DNA from: Thelonectria olida
Taxonomy: Eukaryota; Ascomycota; Sordariomycetes; Hypocreales; Nectriaceae
DNA length: 64,000 bases
Assembly: GCA_020736575.1 (NCBI GenBank)
Contig: JAGPYM010000001.1
Location: 2,480,001 to 2,544,000 of the forward strand
Direction of reading: 5' to 3'
In this document: piece after piece, positions 50,281-62,033 of the stretch
Layout of the letters: every line of letters starts with the position of its first letter
How positions within the stretch are numbered: position 1 is the first letter of the stretch
Made by a program: the position numbers and the translations under genes
The notes under the pieces: generated by a model
Database searches by the model: none
Told to the model about the DNA's origin: nothing
Seen by the model: only the letters and a program-made list of their open reading frames with translations

Positions 50281-51435
50281 GTTATTAGGCGCTCTGTTCT
50301 AGCTCGGTTCAGAGCACCATGTGCTTAATTAGGTGTGCACTTCGTTTGCAGCAAGTGGGCAATCATCCATGGCCAGGCGGCTTCGAGAGCCACCATGCAA
50401 GCCGCAGATGAGTTCCGCGAGCGCGCACAAAGTACCTACACCATGGATGCAATTGAGTTGGTAAACAAGGTAGCTGAGCCAAGTACCGCAGCCAGCCCAA
50501 CCGCCAGCTCCAAGCAAGCCAAACCTGGAAAAGGTACCTGACCGGGCACCCCCCCGTAACAATTCCTTGGCGGTACTCCCTTGTATTTTGTACCTTGTAG
50601 CCCGTCAATTTGATGCTCCACAGCTGCAGCCCAAGTCTCATCTCGTTCAATTTCGCCTGGCGCCCGAGTCGCTTCCCTTCCACCCTCAGACGCCCCATCT
50701 CAGCTAAGGTCCTTGGTCCATCTCACCCCATCTTGCCCCGTCAGAGCCTTTTTGTCCGGGTCTCTCTTCTTCTGCCTCTACCTTTACTCCATCTACTTCA
50801 CTCAGCCTTGCCCTCCTCATTTCTCTTTTGCCCTTTTTCCGTTTCCGTCTTGCCTCTCCTCCTACCCGGCTGTGAGAGTCGTGCTAAGTTGTGGCTGTCG
50901 GAAAAGTGTGTGCAGAAACGCTACCGGAGCGCATAATAACAACAAAAACAACAACACCACCGCCGCCCCGGCCGGCCGCCCCAATCCCCTTCTCTCTCCT
51001 GTCCCCCTACAGCAGTAGTCCGCAACTGCGCCTGCGCGTCCCGCTCCCCGTCCACTCAGGACTCACCGCACGTCCTAGGGACAAAGTAGCGACCTCAATC
51101 GACAAATCGCACGTCGCCGACCGATTCCACGCACCATGAGATAGTCGAGATTGGTTCATTGGTACTTGTCTAGGTTGTTGTCCCCGTCTCCGCCGCCTGT
51201 CCGCCTCGATTCGCCGGCCGCGTTTTCGCCCTGGTGCGCGACCCCCAAAATCCGTCGTCTGAAACGGCCAGATATCTCGTCCTGCATATTCGCGTCGCCG
51301 CCTGGTTAATTTCTGCGCCATTGCCGACATCTCGTCCACTGACGGCTTCGTTTTCCCACGCCATTCATTTCAAACCAAGGGAAAAAAAAACCGACTTGAC
51401 TTATCTGATTTTCGATCGCGTATTGGCGTGAGAAG

Positions 51436-54400
51436 ATGTCGGCAGCCTTGCAAACGGCCCCCCATCAGCACACCGCTTTGGCGTCGTCCCCGTTGGGCTC
51501 GCCCGCGAGTCATCAATACCGCCCTTCGTCGTCCCGGGAGCCGTACAATGCCCAGCAGAGCTCAACATCGTCCCCATCATCGAGACGGCCTCCCTCCCGC
51601 AAGACGACCGAAAACGCACCCTCGCCCGCTTATCATCTAGGTCCTGGTTTAGGAAACCAGGTCTCTCCTGAACAACAAATTCCGACGTCGTCGGAACAGC
51701 TTTCTAACATGCCTCCCGTCGCGCCCCCTAGGTCTTCGTCGAATCATCAGAGTGGCAGTACGCGAAGAGGAACCTACGCCAACGACAAAGTGTCAAACTC
51801 TCCGCGACGTGGGCAAGGTGATCCCTCTAGATCTGGCTCACGAGGAAACCCTACGACGAGCACAGAAAACGGTTACCAGAGCAGAAAACCCGTCAATTCC
51901 CATGTTGCTCAAGACTCCCCGCGATCTGGAAGCAGAGATGGCCGATCCAACACCACCACCATACCCGTCCGATCGGCTCACGGCACGCCCTCAAAGTCAA
52001 CTCAAGAAGCGACCGATAGTCTTTCTAAGGCCATTGCTGCAGCCGAAGAAGCGAACGGGAGGCATCATGTAACGTCTCAGGACGATGCTGCACCACCGCC
52101 CATTTCGACCGGCGAGGAGCGACGAGGGACTAGAAGCCGACACGATCAGAGCAGCCGAAGCCACAAGGGAACTACCAAATTTGGCGATTTCATTCTCGGA
52201 AACACTATCGGAGAAGGCGAATTTGGCAAGGTGAAGTTGGGTTGGAAGCAGGACAGCAACGTTCAGGTATGCATCCATTTGCTTCGCCTTTTTTTTTTCT
52301 CCATCATTTTTGCCTTTTTTTTTCTTTTCTCAGAAATGAATCTAACAATGGTGCGAAGGTTGCGATCAAGCTCATTAAGAGGGACAGTGTCGGCAGCAAC
52401 CCATCCCGATTTGCCAAGATCTATCGTGAAGTCGCCATTCTCCGAGGCGTTCAGCATCCCAACATCGTTCGTCTGATCGATAAGGTCGAGACAGACCGAC
52501 ACATTGGCATCATTCTGGAATATGCCTCGGGCGGTGAACTCTTCGATTACATCCTCAACCACCGATATCTCAAAGACCATTCTGCCCGTCGCTTGTTCGC
52601 TCAGCTTATCTCTGGCGTTGGGTATCTTCATAAGAAGGGAATCGTTCATCGGGATCTCAAGCTCGAAAACCTTCTCCTGGATCGGAACCGTAACATCATC
52701 ATTACCGACTTCGGCTTTGCCAACACGTTTGACTCCAATGAGGAGCTCTCAGAGGAGGAGGAACTGAACCTTACTGACCGGGAGTTTGTGAAACGAATGA
52801 ATCTCGATCGCGTTAAGCCCAACGGCTCTCGCAAGGGTGATCTGATGCAGACGAGCTGTGGTAGTCCCTGCTATGCCGCGCCGGAGCTGGTTGTTAGTGA
52901 CTCCCTCTACACCGGGCGAAAAGTCGACGTGTGGAGTTGTGGTGTTATTCTGGTAAGTCGCACTACAGTCTTCATGAACCCAATACTTACATGTATGTCC
53001 AGTATGCGATGCTTGCCGGTTACCTCCCCTTCGATGATGACCCAGCCAATCCCGAGGGTGATAACATCAACTTACTCTACAAATACATTGTCACCACTCC
53101 ACTTACCTTCCCGGAGTATGTGACACCACATGCTCGAGATCTTTTGCGACGCATCCTCGTACCAAACCCTCGCAAACGAGCCGATCTTTTCGAAGTGGCT
53201 CGCCACAGCTGGCTGAGTGAGTACGCACAATTGGTCGAGTTTATTACTAGCTCGACTACTTTGCCTTCTGAGGTCCAGAACTCAAGTGCCCCGCCCACAG
53301 ACCACGCAGACGCTCCCCTGGTGTCCAGGAGCGCGTCCGTTCGGGAGTCTTCCAAGCAGAAACAGGCTCATTCCCCCGCTGTTGGCGGACTATCAAAGAC
53401 TCACGGCAACATCGATCCCGAATCCGAATCGAACTCCACCCACCGTACTCCGAAGGATGCCAAGCGCCGAACTGTCCAAGTCGAGTATGTCGCTCCTACG
53501 ACCCAGACCCAGCGTGGTGCCGAGGGTACAAGCTCGAAGACCCATGCTCGATCCAGTTCCCAGGCCCCTGCAGGCGTTCACGACACCTCACTGTTGAACG
53601 AAAAGCCATTGCCACGAGAACCGCCGGTGGTTAAGGAGAGCACTCCGAAGTCGGCTACAGCTAGGCGACCCCCGAGCACACACAAGAACACTCCTCCATC
53701 CAGACCGGGTCGAGATTCACGGACTACCTCCGACAATGCCTACATCCCTACTGTCAGCACGACAACCCGACCCCAAACTGGAGGGTCAATGCAGTCGTCA
53801 ACGTCCATTCCTCTACAATCACGGGCGAACTATGGTCAACCAGTCCCCCCTGCAGTCGCTGATACGAACGCTCAGGGCCGGATTCAGCAACCCATGAGCC
53901 CAGAGGTCGACGAGAACATGGGCAAAACATTCGGAAGCGTTCCTCCCAAGGTTGCAAAGATGACATTCCAGGGTGAAAATAAGCGTGAAGGACGAGGACA
54001 CAAGCGATCCAACACTCTCGGAGACCTAGGCACCAAGATCATGGGCCGCAGTGGATCCATCTTTGGCGGTCGTAAGAAGAAGTCGGAGCAGCAAGCTGAT
54101 AAGTCAAGGAAGTACCCGCCCGTTAGTATGTCAAATACTATGCTTCCTGGTGAGGATGCTGGCCCACGCCCTTCCATTGACTCGCGGGTGTCTCGTCGAT
54201 CCTTCTCTCTCGGACTCGGAAAGAAGCGCAGTGGCAGCATCCCTCGCTCCCAGGGCTCTGGAGAGGGCAAGGGTCGTCGATTTTCTCTTGCCAAAGCCAT
54301 TGGTTTGAGCAGAGACCATGGCAGTGCGCCGGCTTCTGAGGTGGACTCACAGGCCGACCTCCCTATCCAAGCTCCACACATGGGTGGCTACAGTGCTCAC

Positions 54401-54847
54401 GAGGAGCCTCGTCGCAGTGAACCTTACTTTGATGCCGTTTCTGACCAAAACCAGCATGACAGGGCCACTTCTAGCCCTGTTTCCCACCAACGATATGGAT
54501 CTATGCAGATGGACAACGGCCGCCGCCCAACCGCCATCCCGACTTATATGCAAGGTGTCCATCTCAACACCGGATCCGACTCGTCGGTAGATATGCGACG
54601 ACCTCCAACTGAGCCGCAGCTCAGGATGTATCAGGCGGATTTCTCAGGCTCCGAAGGCTATGATGGCGGGCGTGTAGGATCCAGCCGAGACAATCGCACA
54701 GGTGGAGTGCACAAAAACCACAAGCGTTTCACGGATGCGTACGAACAGGACGATTACCGTGGACACGAAGGAAGCAGCGGGGCCGCCAAACGGGTCATGG
54801 ACTTTTTCAGGAGACGAGGCAAAGCTCGAGGCGGAGAAGAACGGTGA
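51436..54847 (+). CDS. KIN4: KIN4/KfsA-type Ser/Thr protein kinase
   Basis: Exons 51436-52266, 52359-52952 and 53003-54847 give 1089 aa. The closest known relatives are yeast Kin4 (spindle-position checkpoint, at the spindle pole) and Aspergillus KfsA (septation). A disordered N-terminus of about 250 residues precedes the kinase domain (about 253-545). Seen are the G-loop GEGEFGKV (259-266), catalytic Lys in VAIKLIK (K281), HRDLKLEN (D376), DFGFAN (394) and [14 protein letters not shown] (from about 442). The segment between DFG and CGSP is enlarged to nearly 50 residues and is acidic ([16 protein letters not shown]). [20 protein letters not shown] is typical of Kin4. The tail is about 540 residues, rich in Ser and Arg, ending in basic [18 protein letters not shown], which may aid membrane or cortex binding. 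Confidence 0.93.
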
Positions 54848-57360
54848 TTAAGCACCGGGAAACACCAGGAGTTCGCGGCGTTCCAATACAGTCGAATCTT
54901 GACATCTGAACGTTTTTCTGCGTCGCCGTTGTTTTTATTTTTTTGTTTCTTTCCTATTTGGATGCCATAATACGGTCTTCCTGTCTTTGGGGGTCATGCA
55001 AGACCACAAGCAGCCACCAGTAATGAAGAAGGCCAGCAGGCACGTCTGGCATCAAGAGGTAGCCAGTCGGCCATGGTCTGCAAGGCACGTCACGGCGCAA
55101 GGGGAACAAGACTGAAATTTTGTTGATGGCCCCGGAAGGCATTCACACTCTCCTGCATACCTTTTAGTCGATATGGAAAGTCAGCAATGTCATGATGGTT
55201 CAGCGGCGGGACAACAGAGCATGAGGCTGGATGACCTCTGCTTATTTCGCAGTGTCGTGGAAAGGCCGTGGTTTCATATTTTGTCCTACACAAACGCATG
55301 CTTAGGTTGTCTTGCGGGCATTAGCGATGGAGCGATACTAGTTATTGAGAATGTGCGGCTGGGGTAAACCGATTTGAAAGCATGTTTGCATTTACGAGGA
55401 ATTCTTGTCGTGGCGAGTTGCCATAGAAGCGAGTATCATAGTGATAGGAGGAGGAGAATATCGTATCTATTAGAAGTCTGATTTGCGGAGAGCTTGTACT
55501 CGCGGGCTGGTTGTTGGGTGTTTATGGTTCAGGTACGAAGCCAAGGTGAAAGAAAAGGGCAAAGAAGAACAAGATATTGTGTATCCTTGAATGGCACAGC
55601 CTGGACAGACCGGTGTATAGAATTGACTGATTTGAGATGGGAAGATGATGACTAAACTGGCAACTCTGGTAGCACGTGAAGGAGTCGATGATGGACGAGT
55701 CGAACTCGGATCCGAAGTGAACGGAGCACAACCACAACACGGGTAGTTGTACAGTACAATATCTAGACTATGTATTCTACGTACTTGGAGGCCTGCCGGC
55801 ATCGGTGGTTGGCATCGGATGGTCGTGGACTGATCCGCGATGTGACGAATCTGGTAATTCCCCACGAGGCCAACTGGAATGTTGTGACGAGTGGAGGCGG
55901 CTTGCATCGTGATATCGTCATCGAAGCTGGCGCTTTCAGGGTCCAACTACGTCATGAGAAACGGGAAACGGCGACTCGTGGAATTGGGATGATGAAGAAG
56001 TCGTGGTCAATTACTTGTTGCTTATTCATTCCATCCATCAACATGTGTGCGAATAAGTAGAGGGAGATGTCATCTTGCGTTTTGCGTCGTTTGAGTGGAA
56101 GTGAGAACAAGGTCTCAATAGTACGAATACCCGTTTGTGATTTATTTAAACACGTGCTCATGGCACTGGCGACCATCAGTCCAATTACGGCCACACAAGA
56201 CGGGACCCGAATTGCTGTTGCCCTTGCGATTGCGTCTGCTGTGTCCCCTTTGATTGCATGCAGCGCTTGATCGGACATGTCGTGCCGTACCAAGGGCTTG
56301 GCACCAAACGGCCGTTGATCGCTGCAGCGGATTGGCCGAAAGATGGTTTGCTTATTCGTATATGTGCGAAATGCTTGCTCAGATTGTCTTATCGTCTTGT
56401 CTCGGGAGAATTGAATTGAGTGGGTGGACCAGCCACATCAGGAACAAGGGCTAAAGCAAGGAACTGTGAAGGAATTGAGGCCAGCGTTTGGATGACTCTT
56501 GAGACGTCAGGACGCTAACAAACGCGGCCATGTCAGCACTGGTCCGGTAAGTGATTCGAAGTGACGACTGAAGAGTCACGGGTCACAAGGACACGCCTGA
56601 GAGTCAGTGGGAGGGCCCAGATGCTCGTGGATTCTCACAAGGGAGATTGGGTGGGCTCAACTCCACAACTCGTCGATGCCGTGGGTCTCAGCCTCACTAT
56701 TGCGTTTCCGTACCAATCGCTTTATTCAAAAAGCGGACTCGGCGTCGGCATATCGAAATTAAGCGGAGTATCGGTGCAAGTCGGTCGACCTCCAGCTCAA
56801 CATCACGACATCATCACCGACGACTTCTCTAGGCCGGTGGAGGCCTGCAGCTAACGAGGAGCCTTAAAGCGCGCTTCAAGAAAGACTTTCTGGGGTTGGT
56901 TGGGGCCTTGGTGGCCTTGGGGCCTGTTCAGCCACATTACGCCGCACTGACCCACTGATAATCACGACGTCGTGGGTACGTAACGGCCGGGACCTGAACC
57001 CGGACCTGGCTGGACCTGGATGAAAGGTCGGACGGTGACACCTTCCGTGGAACCCAGATTCGTTACCCCGATCGCCTCTCGAAGCGGTGGCCAATCGATC
57101 AAACAGGTATAAATCGCCGCCTCGTTTCACCAAGCATTCGTCTCGTTCTTGTCTTACTCGCTCCTGCCCTTTGCCAAGTCTTGTGCCTTCCACTTCCCGC
57201 ATCTTTTGCTTAAAGCCAAGTCTCTTGGCCTTTCTTGGACGCTTCGTCCGTCACCTCTCTTTCTTCCACCTCTACAACTCCACTCGTAGTTAGTATATTC
57301 GAACACCAAAACACTACACACACGACGAACCCAATCTCGAGTCTGATTGAAGCCTGTTCG
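54848..57360. other. Intergenic between KIN4 and the Ca2+/H+ exchanger
   Basis: About 2.5 kb. Frames up to about 158 codons (55470-55946 on minus) lack motifs and splice structure. The last 250 bp before 57361 are C/T-rich and include GGTATAAATCG near 57105, a possible TATA element for the exchanger gene. No RNA gene or repeat was found. Confidence 0.45.
57106..57112 (+). promoter_or_regulatory. Possible TATA box of the exchanger gene
   Basis: TATAAAT lies about 250 bp upstream of the first ATG and is followed by C/T-rich DNA of the kind found at fungal transcription starts. The position is plausible, but the site is unproven. Confidence 0.35.
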
Positions 57361-60032
57361 ATGAAGGAAGCCTCCTCTGAACCCCCCAATATAGATGGCA
57401 GTCGTTCTGGTGCAATACCCACAGCGCCCGGATTCTTGCTTCCTGCATCCAATGAGGCTGTGATTAACTCAACTACGTCACCCTCCTACCAAAACCACAA
57501 CCACAACCACAATCTTCAAGATGGCATCGCTGGCAACAACCACGACGGTATCAACGAGAAGCACTATAGCTCCAATGTCTTCAAGTCAGCTTCTTCCAAT
57601 CACCTCCCGCCCACTCCACCGAAGGTTGAGGGGCAGGGGTCTCTCGTAGGACCTGGAGACCCAGATGCCGTCAACCCTCCCGAAACCACCAAGAAGAGAA
57701 CCTTCATTGAAGAGATGCGCCACAGCTTTTGGCTCGCCATCACTCACAGCTGGCTCAATGTCTTGCTTATCTTTGTCCCCGTCGGTATTGCTGTCGCACA
57801 AGTCCCCGGTGTCCATGGAGGTATCGTCTTTGCTATGAACTGCATTGCGGTCATGCCTCTTGCCGGCCTGCTGGCCTTTGCCACTGAGTCTGTCGCCAGC
57901 AATATGGGTGATGCCCTTGGTGCTCTTCTTAATGTCACCTTTGGAAACGCCGTGGAGCTGATTATTTTGTAAGCCTATACCTCGAGCGCCTGCATTCAAT
58001 GACATACACTAACGGTTCTCTAGCATGTATGTCAACCTCGCAAATGCCTTTTTTGGCGAGAGAGAGCGAGAAGCCGTCAAAGGCATTATCAAATCAATCG
58101 AGTCTTGTTCCTGTTTGCCGTATTTTTTCTTATTTTTTTGTTGCTAACCTGAGTTCTATTTACTCACCACAGCATTGCCCTGGTCAAGGTACGTTGACGT
58201 CTGTCCTAGCAGCGCGGTGCTGGCGCTAATAATCCATTGCAGAATGAAATCCGTATTGTGCAGGCTTCTTTGCTTGGCTCCATTTTGGCGAACCTCCTCC
58301 TTATCTTGGGCATGGCTTTCTTCTTGGGCGGTCTCCGCTACCGTGAACAGGTTCGTCGTGTCCACCCTCATCGTCAGTTGAGTTTACTAACTGCTTTGTT
58401 AGATCTATAACAGCACCGTGACTCAGATGAGTGCTTGTTTGCTCAGTCTGAGTGTCATCAGTCTGGTTTTGCCCGTATGTTTCACTAATCAAATCCTTAC
58501 AAGTAAAGATCTAACAGCTTACAGACGGCTTTTCATGCTTCCTTCAAGGATTCCAAAAAAGCGGATGGCGAATCGCTTAAGATTAGTCGTGGAACCAGTG
58601 TCGTAAGTTTCAACAGGCGACTGCTTTCTCAAAATGCTAACCGCAACTCCAGATTCTACTCCTCGTCTACATCATATATCTCCTGTTTCAGCTCAAATCT
58701 CACGCTTACATGTATGAGTCGACTCCTCAGCACATTGTCGACGCCGAGGCAACTCCCGGTCCCGCGGCGGCATGGCTGGACTCGTCCAGCTCCGAGGACA
58801 GCTCTTCTTCCAGCTCCGACTCGGACGACTCCAGTCACTCCCGAGACACGATGCGCAAGAAGATGAAGAAGGTTCTTCGCAGCAGGAGACGCAAGTCCAG
58901 CATCGGTTCTACGGACAGCAGCGAAAAGGGCAATCGCGCTGGATCATTCCTCACCAACGAGACCATTTCCGAGGCAGGATCGTCTCGACCCAGGATTCCC
59001 CGATTTCCTTCTGTTCAGGGTAGTGAGGAGGCGGTCGAGGATGAGGAAGCTCCACGACGTCGCAAGAGACATCGCCATCGTCGACACAGGCATCGCAAGG
59101 GTAAGAAGGCTGATCTCTCCGGGGATAATGAGTACGGCATTAGAGCTCTACAAAAGGATACCCTCTCCAATGGCACCCGAGCCCAAGAAAATGGCGAGCC
59201 TCGACGTGTCGACTTCGCTGTGCAGGGTGATCATGAAAATCAAGACAACGCGGAAGCAGGACAGTCGGCTGGCACCAAGCTTCCATTCCCTATTCTGCGT
59301 GGAGTGTCCGTTAAGAATCTCACCCCGTCTGTCTTCGTTCAGAAGCCCGAGGCTGGCCTCACCCCTGTTCCTTCTGGCCCAGTTCCCCGGGTTCGCTATG
59401 GCATTCGACGCACCAATTCTCTCCCGGATCGTCTAAACCAAACTCAAATTCGCCCCCCTGGTGCCATGTTTCCAGCTCAGGTACCCCTGATGGCACTGAA
59501 TGCTGGTATTGAGCCCAAGGCGGAGAGGGATGAGGACGAGCATCTATCCAAAATTGGTTCAGTTGTCCTCTTGCTCGTCTCGACGGCTTTAGTCGCAGTT
59601 TGCGCAGAGTTTTTGGTCGACTCGATTGAGGACGTTGTCAGTTCTTCGTCAATTGGAGAGATCTTCATCGGTTTGATCATTCTACCCATCGTCGGTAATG
59701 CGGCTGAGCACGTGACAGCCATCACTGTTGCCATGAAGAACAAGGTCGATTTGGCCATTGGTGTCGCAGTCGGCAGTTCGATTCAAATTGCCATCTTTGT
59801 CACTCCTTTGGTGGTAATCTTGGGCTGGATCATGGATCGCGAGATGACACTCTACTTCACCCTATTTGAGACAGTTTGTCTCTTTGTGTCGGCCTTTATT
59901 GTCAACTTCCTGGTTCTGGACGGAAGGAGTAACTATTTAGAGGTCGCACTGCTATGTGCAGTGTACCTGATCATCAGTGTGGTGGCATTTTTCTACCCTG
60001 ATGAGGATGAGGCTAGCTCCTGGGGAGCATAA
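57361..60032 (+). CDS. Vacuolar Ca2+/H+ exchanger (CAX family)
   Basis: Six exons, 57361-57968, 58173-58188 (16 nt), 58243-58350, 58403-58474, 58525-58602 and 58653-60032, give 753 aa. CAX proteins such as yeast Vcx1 use the proton gradient to load Ca2+ into the vacuole. A His/Asn-rich cytosolic N-terminus precedes the membrane domain. The two cation-binding repeats are seen: [13 protein letters not shown] and [20 protein letters not shown]. Between them is a loop of about 275 residues (about 316-592) with an acidic Ser/Asp run ([19 protein letters not shown]) and a basic cluster ([18 protein letters not shown]). Yeast and plant CAX proteins usually have a much shorter acidic loop. The upstream open frame has no ATG, so 57361 is the start. 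Metal preference (Ca2+ or Mn2+) cannot be told. Confidence 0.93.
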
Positions 60033-60836
60033 ACGAAGGAACCTGGTCGCCGAATATGACTGGTGAGAGGATTTAACGGCGACATTTTGGGATGGATCGG
60101 TTGGGAGACGAAGTAAAAAAACAGTCGTCTGAGGATGCAACATATGAACACATGGGGTGTCCGGTCACAAAATAGCAGTCGACTTGATAGTCTAGCAGCA
60201 ACAACAGATTCGTCCTGTGGTCGCTCGTAAAAGACCTTCTGCAGGCATGGTTTTGTTCTCCCAATTATTGACAGAGGGTACTCCTGTTTGCATTCGTGAA
60301 TGGACTATTCTCATCACGAAAGAACTGTCCCATTAACCAACCGTCATTCACGAGGGAGAAGTATGATAACTCTAGGGTACCTTCCATACATGTCACTGCG
60401 TACCTACCTACCTTAGGTACTAAGGTACTCTGTACGTGCTTTAATTGTCACATGAGTTGGGTGCTACGTACCTATGCCCTTAGGAACTACGCCACCGCAA
60501 CCAAAAGCGAAGCCGCCCCGCACGCAATCTTCCCAACATGGCATCACCCCAGCGTCAGCATTAAGCTTGGTTGCTTAGTTCGGCAACGTCCATTCTAGCA
60601 AGCAAGGTAAGGTACATAGGGCTTCCATTCATTTGCGAGCTTGGTGTAGCACAGCCACGTTCATCATGAGCTTTATTATCCGCTCCATCTGCTGATTCAT
60701 TCCATTTACGTCTTGAAACGAGACTTCCCTTGTGGCGATGCGTGTGTGAGAGTCTCCATGCTTTGCGACCATATCACAAACAACCAACTCCCTTCCACCT
60801 ATCGCCCCCAGCATCGCAAATCCCCATCCCATCACC
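60033..60836. other. Intergenic between the exchanger and the SPRY gene
   Basis: About 800 bp with no gene. It holds the exchanger's 3' UTR, a TACCTA/TTAGGTA repeat at 60400-60430 and the promoter of the SPRY gene. No tRNA was recognised. Confidence 0.45.
60400..60430. repeat. TACCTA/TTAGGTA repeat
   Basis: GTACCTACCTACCTTAGGTAC (shown here in two pieces: GTACCTACCTA then CCTTAGGTAC) is followed by TAAGGTAC. It is the same unit as the repeats at 49.9 and 50.25 kb. Confidence 0.7.
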
Positions 60837-62033
60837 ATGTGCTTCGGCAGCAGAGACGATCGTAACGACGATCCAGCACCCCGTCCAGCGCAGAAGCCTC
60901 CCTCGCAGAGTGACCATAAGACGACAAACTACATGCCGCAATACAACCCCAACCAGAATTCGGGCGAGCCGAGCTATGCCCCTCCACAGGGTCCTCCGCC
61001 AGGGAGTGTTATCAAGGACGACTATGCGCCGCCTCTAGGCCCGCCTCCGGGTCAATCATCTCAACAAGAGCAATTTGCGCCGCCTTCGGGACCTCCCCCT
61101 AGTCACCCGCCGCAATATGATCAACAAGATCAGCGATATGCGCCGCCCACAGGACCTCCCACGGGACACCAACAGTACGCACCTCCACCGGGCCCTCCCC
61201 CTGCGGCAGCGAAGCATGACTGGGAGATTGCTGTGCCTGACACGTCTCTATTCCCCCCTCCGCCCGCCATCTTTAGTGGCTACGATAGGTCGCCAACTAG
61301 CAACGCAACTGAAGAAGAGGCCGAAGCCGGTGAGGAATGGTGCGAGCGGTATCCCATGAGCCAGCCTCTGGTGCTCGACCAACTGGCAAGGAACGCCCTC
61401 GAGACGGGCAACATCCGCCTCATGCAGCCGACGGGCTTCAATGGGAACCTCAGCTGGCTCAGCCCCGGCCGCTGGGACGCCTACACGGCCAAGAACTCGC
61501 CTGACCGCTGCATCATCGGCTACCCCCCCTTGTATGCGGTGAACCAGCACGACCCGCTTCGCACCGGTCGGGCAAAGACTATTTACTACGAAGTCATGCT
61601 CCGATCCGATAGCCCCACCGTCTTCCTGGGCTTGGGATTCACCGCGTTGCCCTACCCATCCTTCCGTATGCCTGGCTGGCACCGTGGTAGCTTGGCGGTC
61701 CACGGCGACGACGGGCACAAGTATATCAACGATCGCTGGGGTGGCCAGGACTTCACTGCCGAATTCCAACGAGGCGGCACTTATGGTATTGGTATGACGT
61801 TTCGCGCCATCCCGGGACAGGGCCAGCCCCAGGTCGACATCTTCTTCACCCACAATGGTATCTTGAGGAGTGGATGGGCGTTGCACGAGGAGACGGATGC
61901 CGAGCAGGATTTGCCCGTGACAGGTTTGGAGGGTTTCCACGACCTGAGCTGTGCCATTGGGACTTATGATGGGGTCAGGTTCGAGGTTAACTTTGATCCG
62001 TCCAAGTGGATGTATAACCCATATCGAGTTTAA
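60837..62033 (+). CDS. SPRY-domain protein with Pro-rich repeats
   Basis: A single exon encoding 398 aa. It begins MCFGSRDD, where Cys2 could be palmitoylated. From about residue 46 to 122 there are five imperfect repeats of the type YAPPxGPPPG (YAPPQGPPPG, YAPPLGPPPG, FAPPSGPPPS, YAPPTGPPTG, YAPPPGPPPA), likely to bind WW or SH3 domains. The C-terminal part is a SPRY domain: IYYEVMLRSDSPTVFLGLGF, GWHRGSLAVHGDDGHKYIN, GTYGIGMTFRAIPGQ, VDIFFTHNGILRSGW and FEVNFDPSKWMYNP. Yeast SPRY proteins Ssh4 and Ear1 are adaptors that bring cargo to the ubiquitin ligase Rsp5, but they have a transmembrane helix and PY motifs. Neither is evident here, so that role is only a possibility. Confidence 0.88.
   Translation: MCFGSRDDRNDDPAPRPAQKPPSQSDHKTTNYMPQYNPNQNSGEPSYAPPQGPPPGSVIKDDYAPPLGPPPGQSSQQEQFAPPSGPPPSHPPQYDQQDQRYAPPTGPPTGHQQYAPPPGPPPAAAKHDWEIAVPDTSLFPPPPAIFSGYDRSPTSNATEEEAEAGEEWCERYPMSQPLVLDQLARNALETGNIRLMQPTGFNGNLSWLSPGRWDAYTAKNSPDRCIIGYPPLYAVNQHDPLRTGRAKTIYYEVMLRSDSPTVFLGLGFTALPYPSFRMPGWHRGSLAVHGDDGHKYINDRWGGQDFTAEFQRGGTYGIGMTFRAIPGQGQPQVDIFFTHNGILRSGWALHEETDAEQDLPVTGLEGFHDLSCAIGTYDGVRFEVNFDPSKWMYNPYRV

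Larger units (their letters stand above)
45017..51435. other. Gene-poor region (about 6.4 kb)
   Basis: No gene is supported. Open frames near 45104-45615 overlap on both strands without motifs. The stretch from about 50620 to 51435 is C/T-rich and probably the promoter and leader of the downstream kinase gene. Clusters of TACCTA/TAGGTA repeats lie at 49881-49902 and 50249-50280. A (CTCCAT) repeat lies near 49049-49072. No RNA gene or mobile element was recognised. Confidence 0.5.

Noticed and set aside
52267..52340. Earlier acceptor (TCTCAG at about 52333) in the first KIN4 intron
   Set aside because: Using it puts a TGA in frame at once. The acceptor at 52358 restores VAIKLIK, the catalytic Lys motif.
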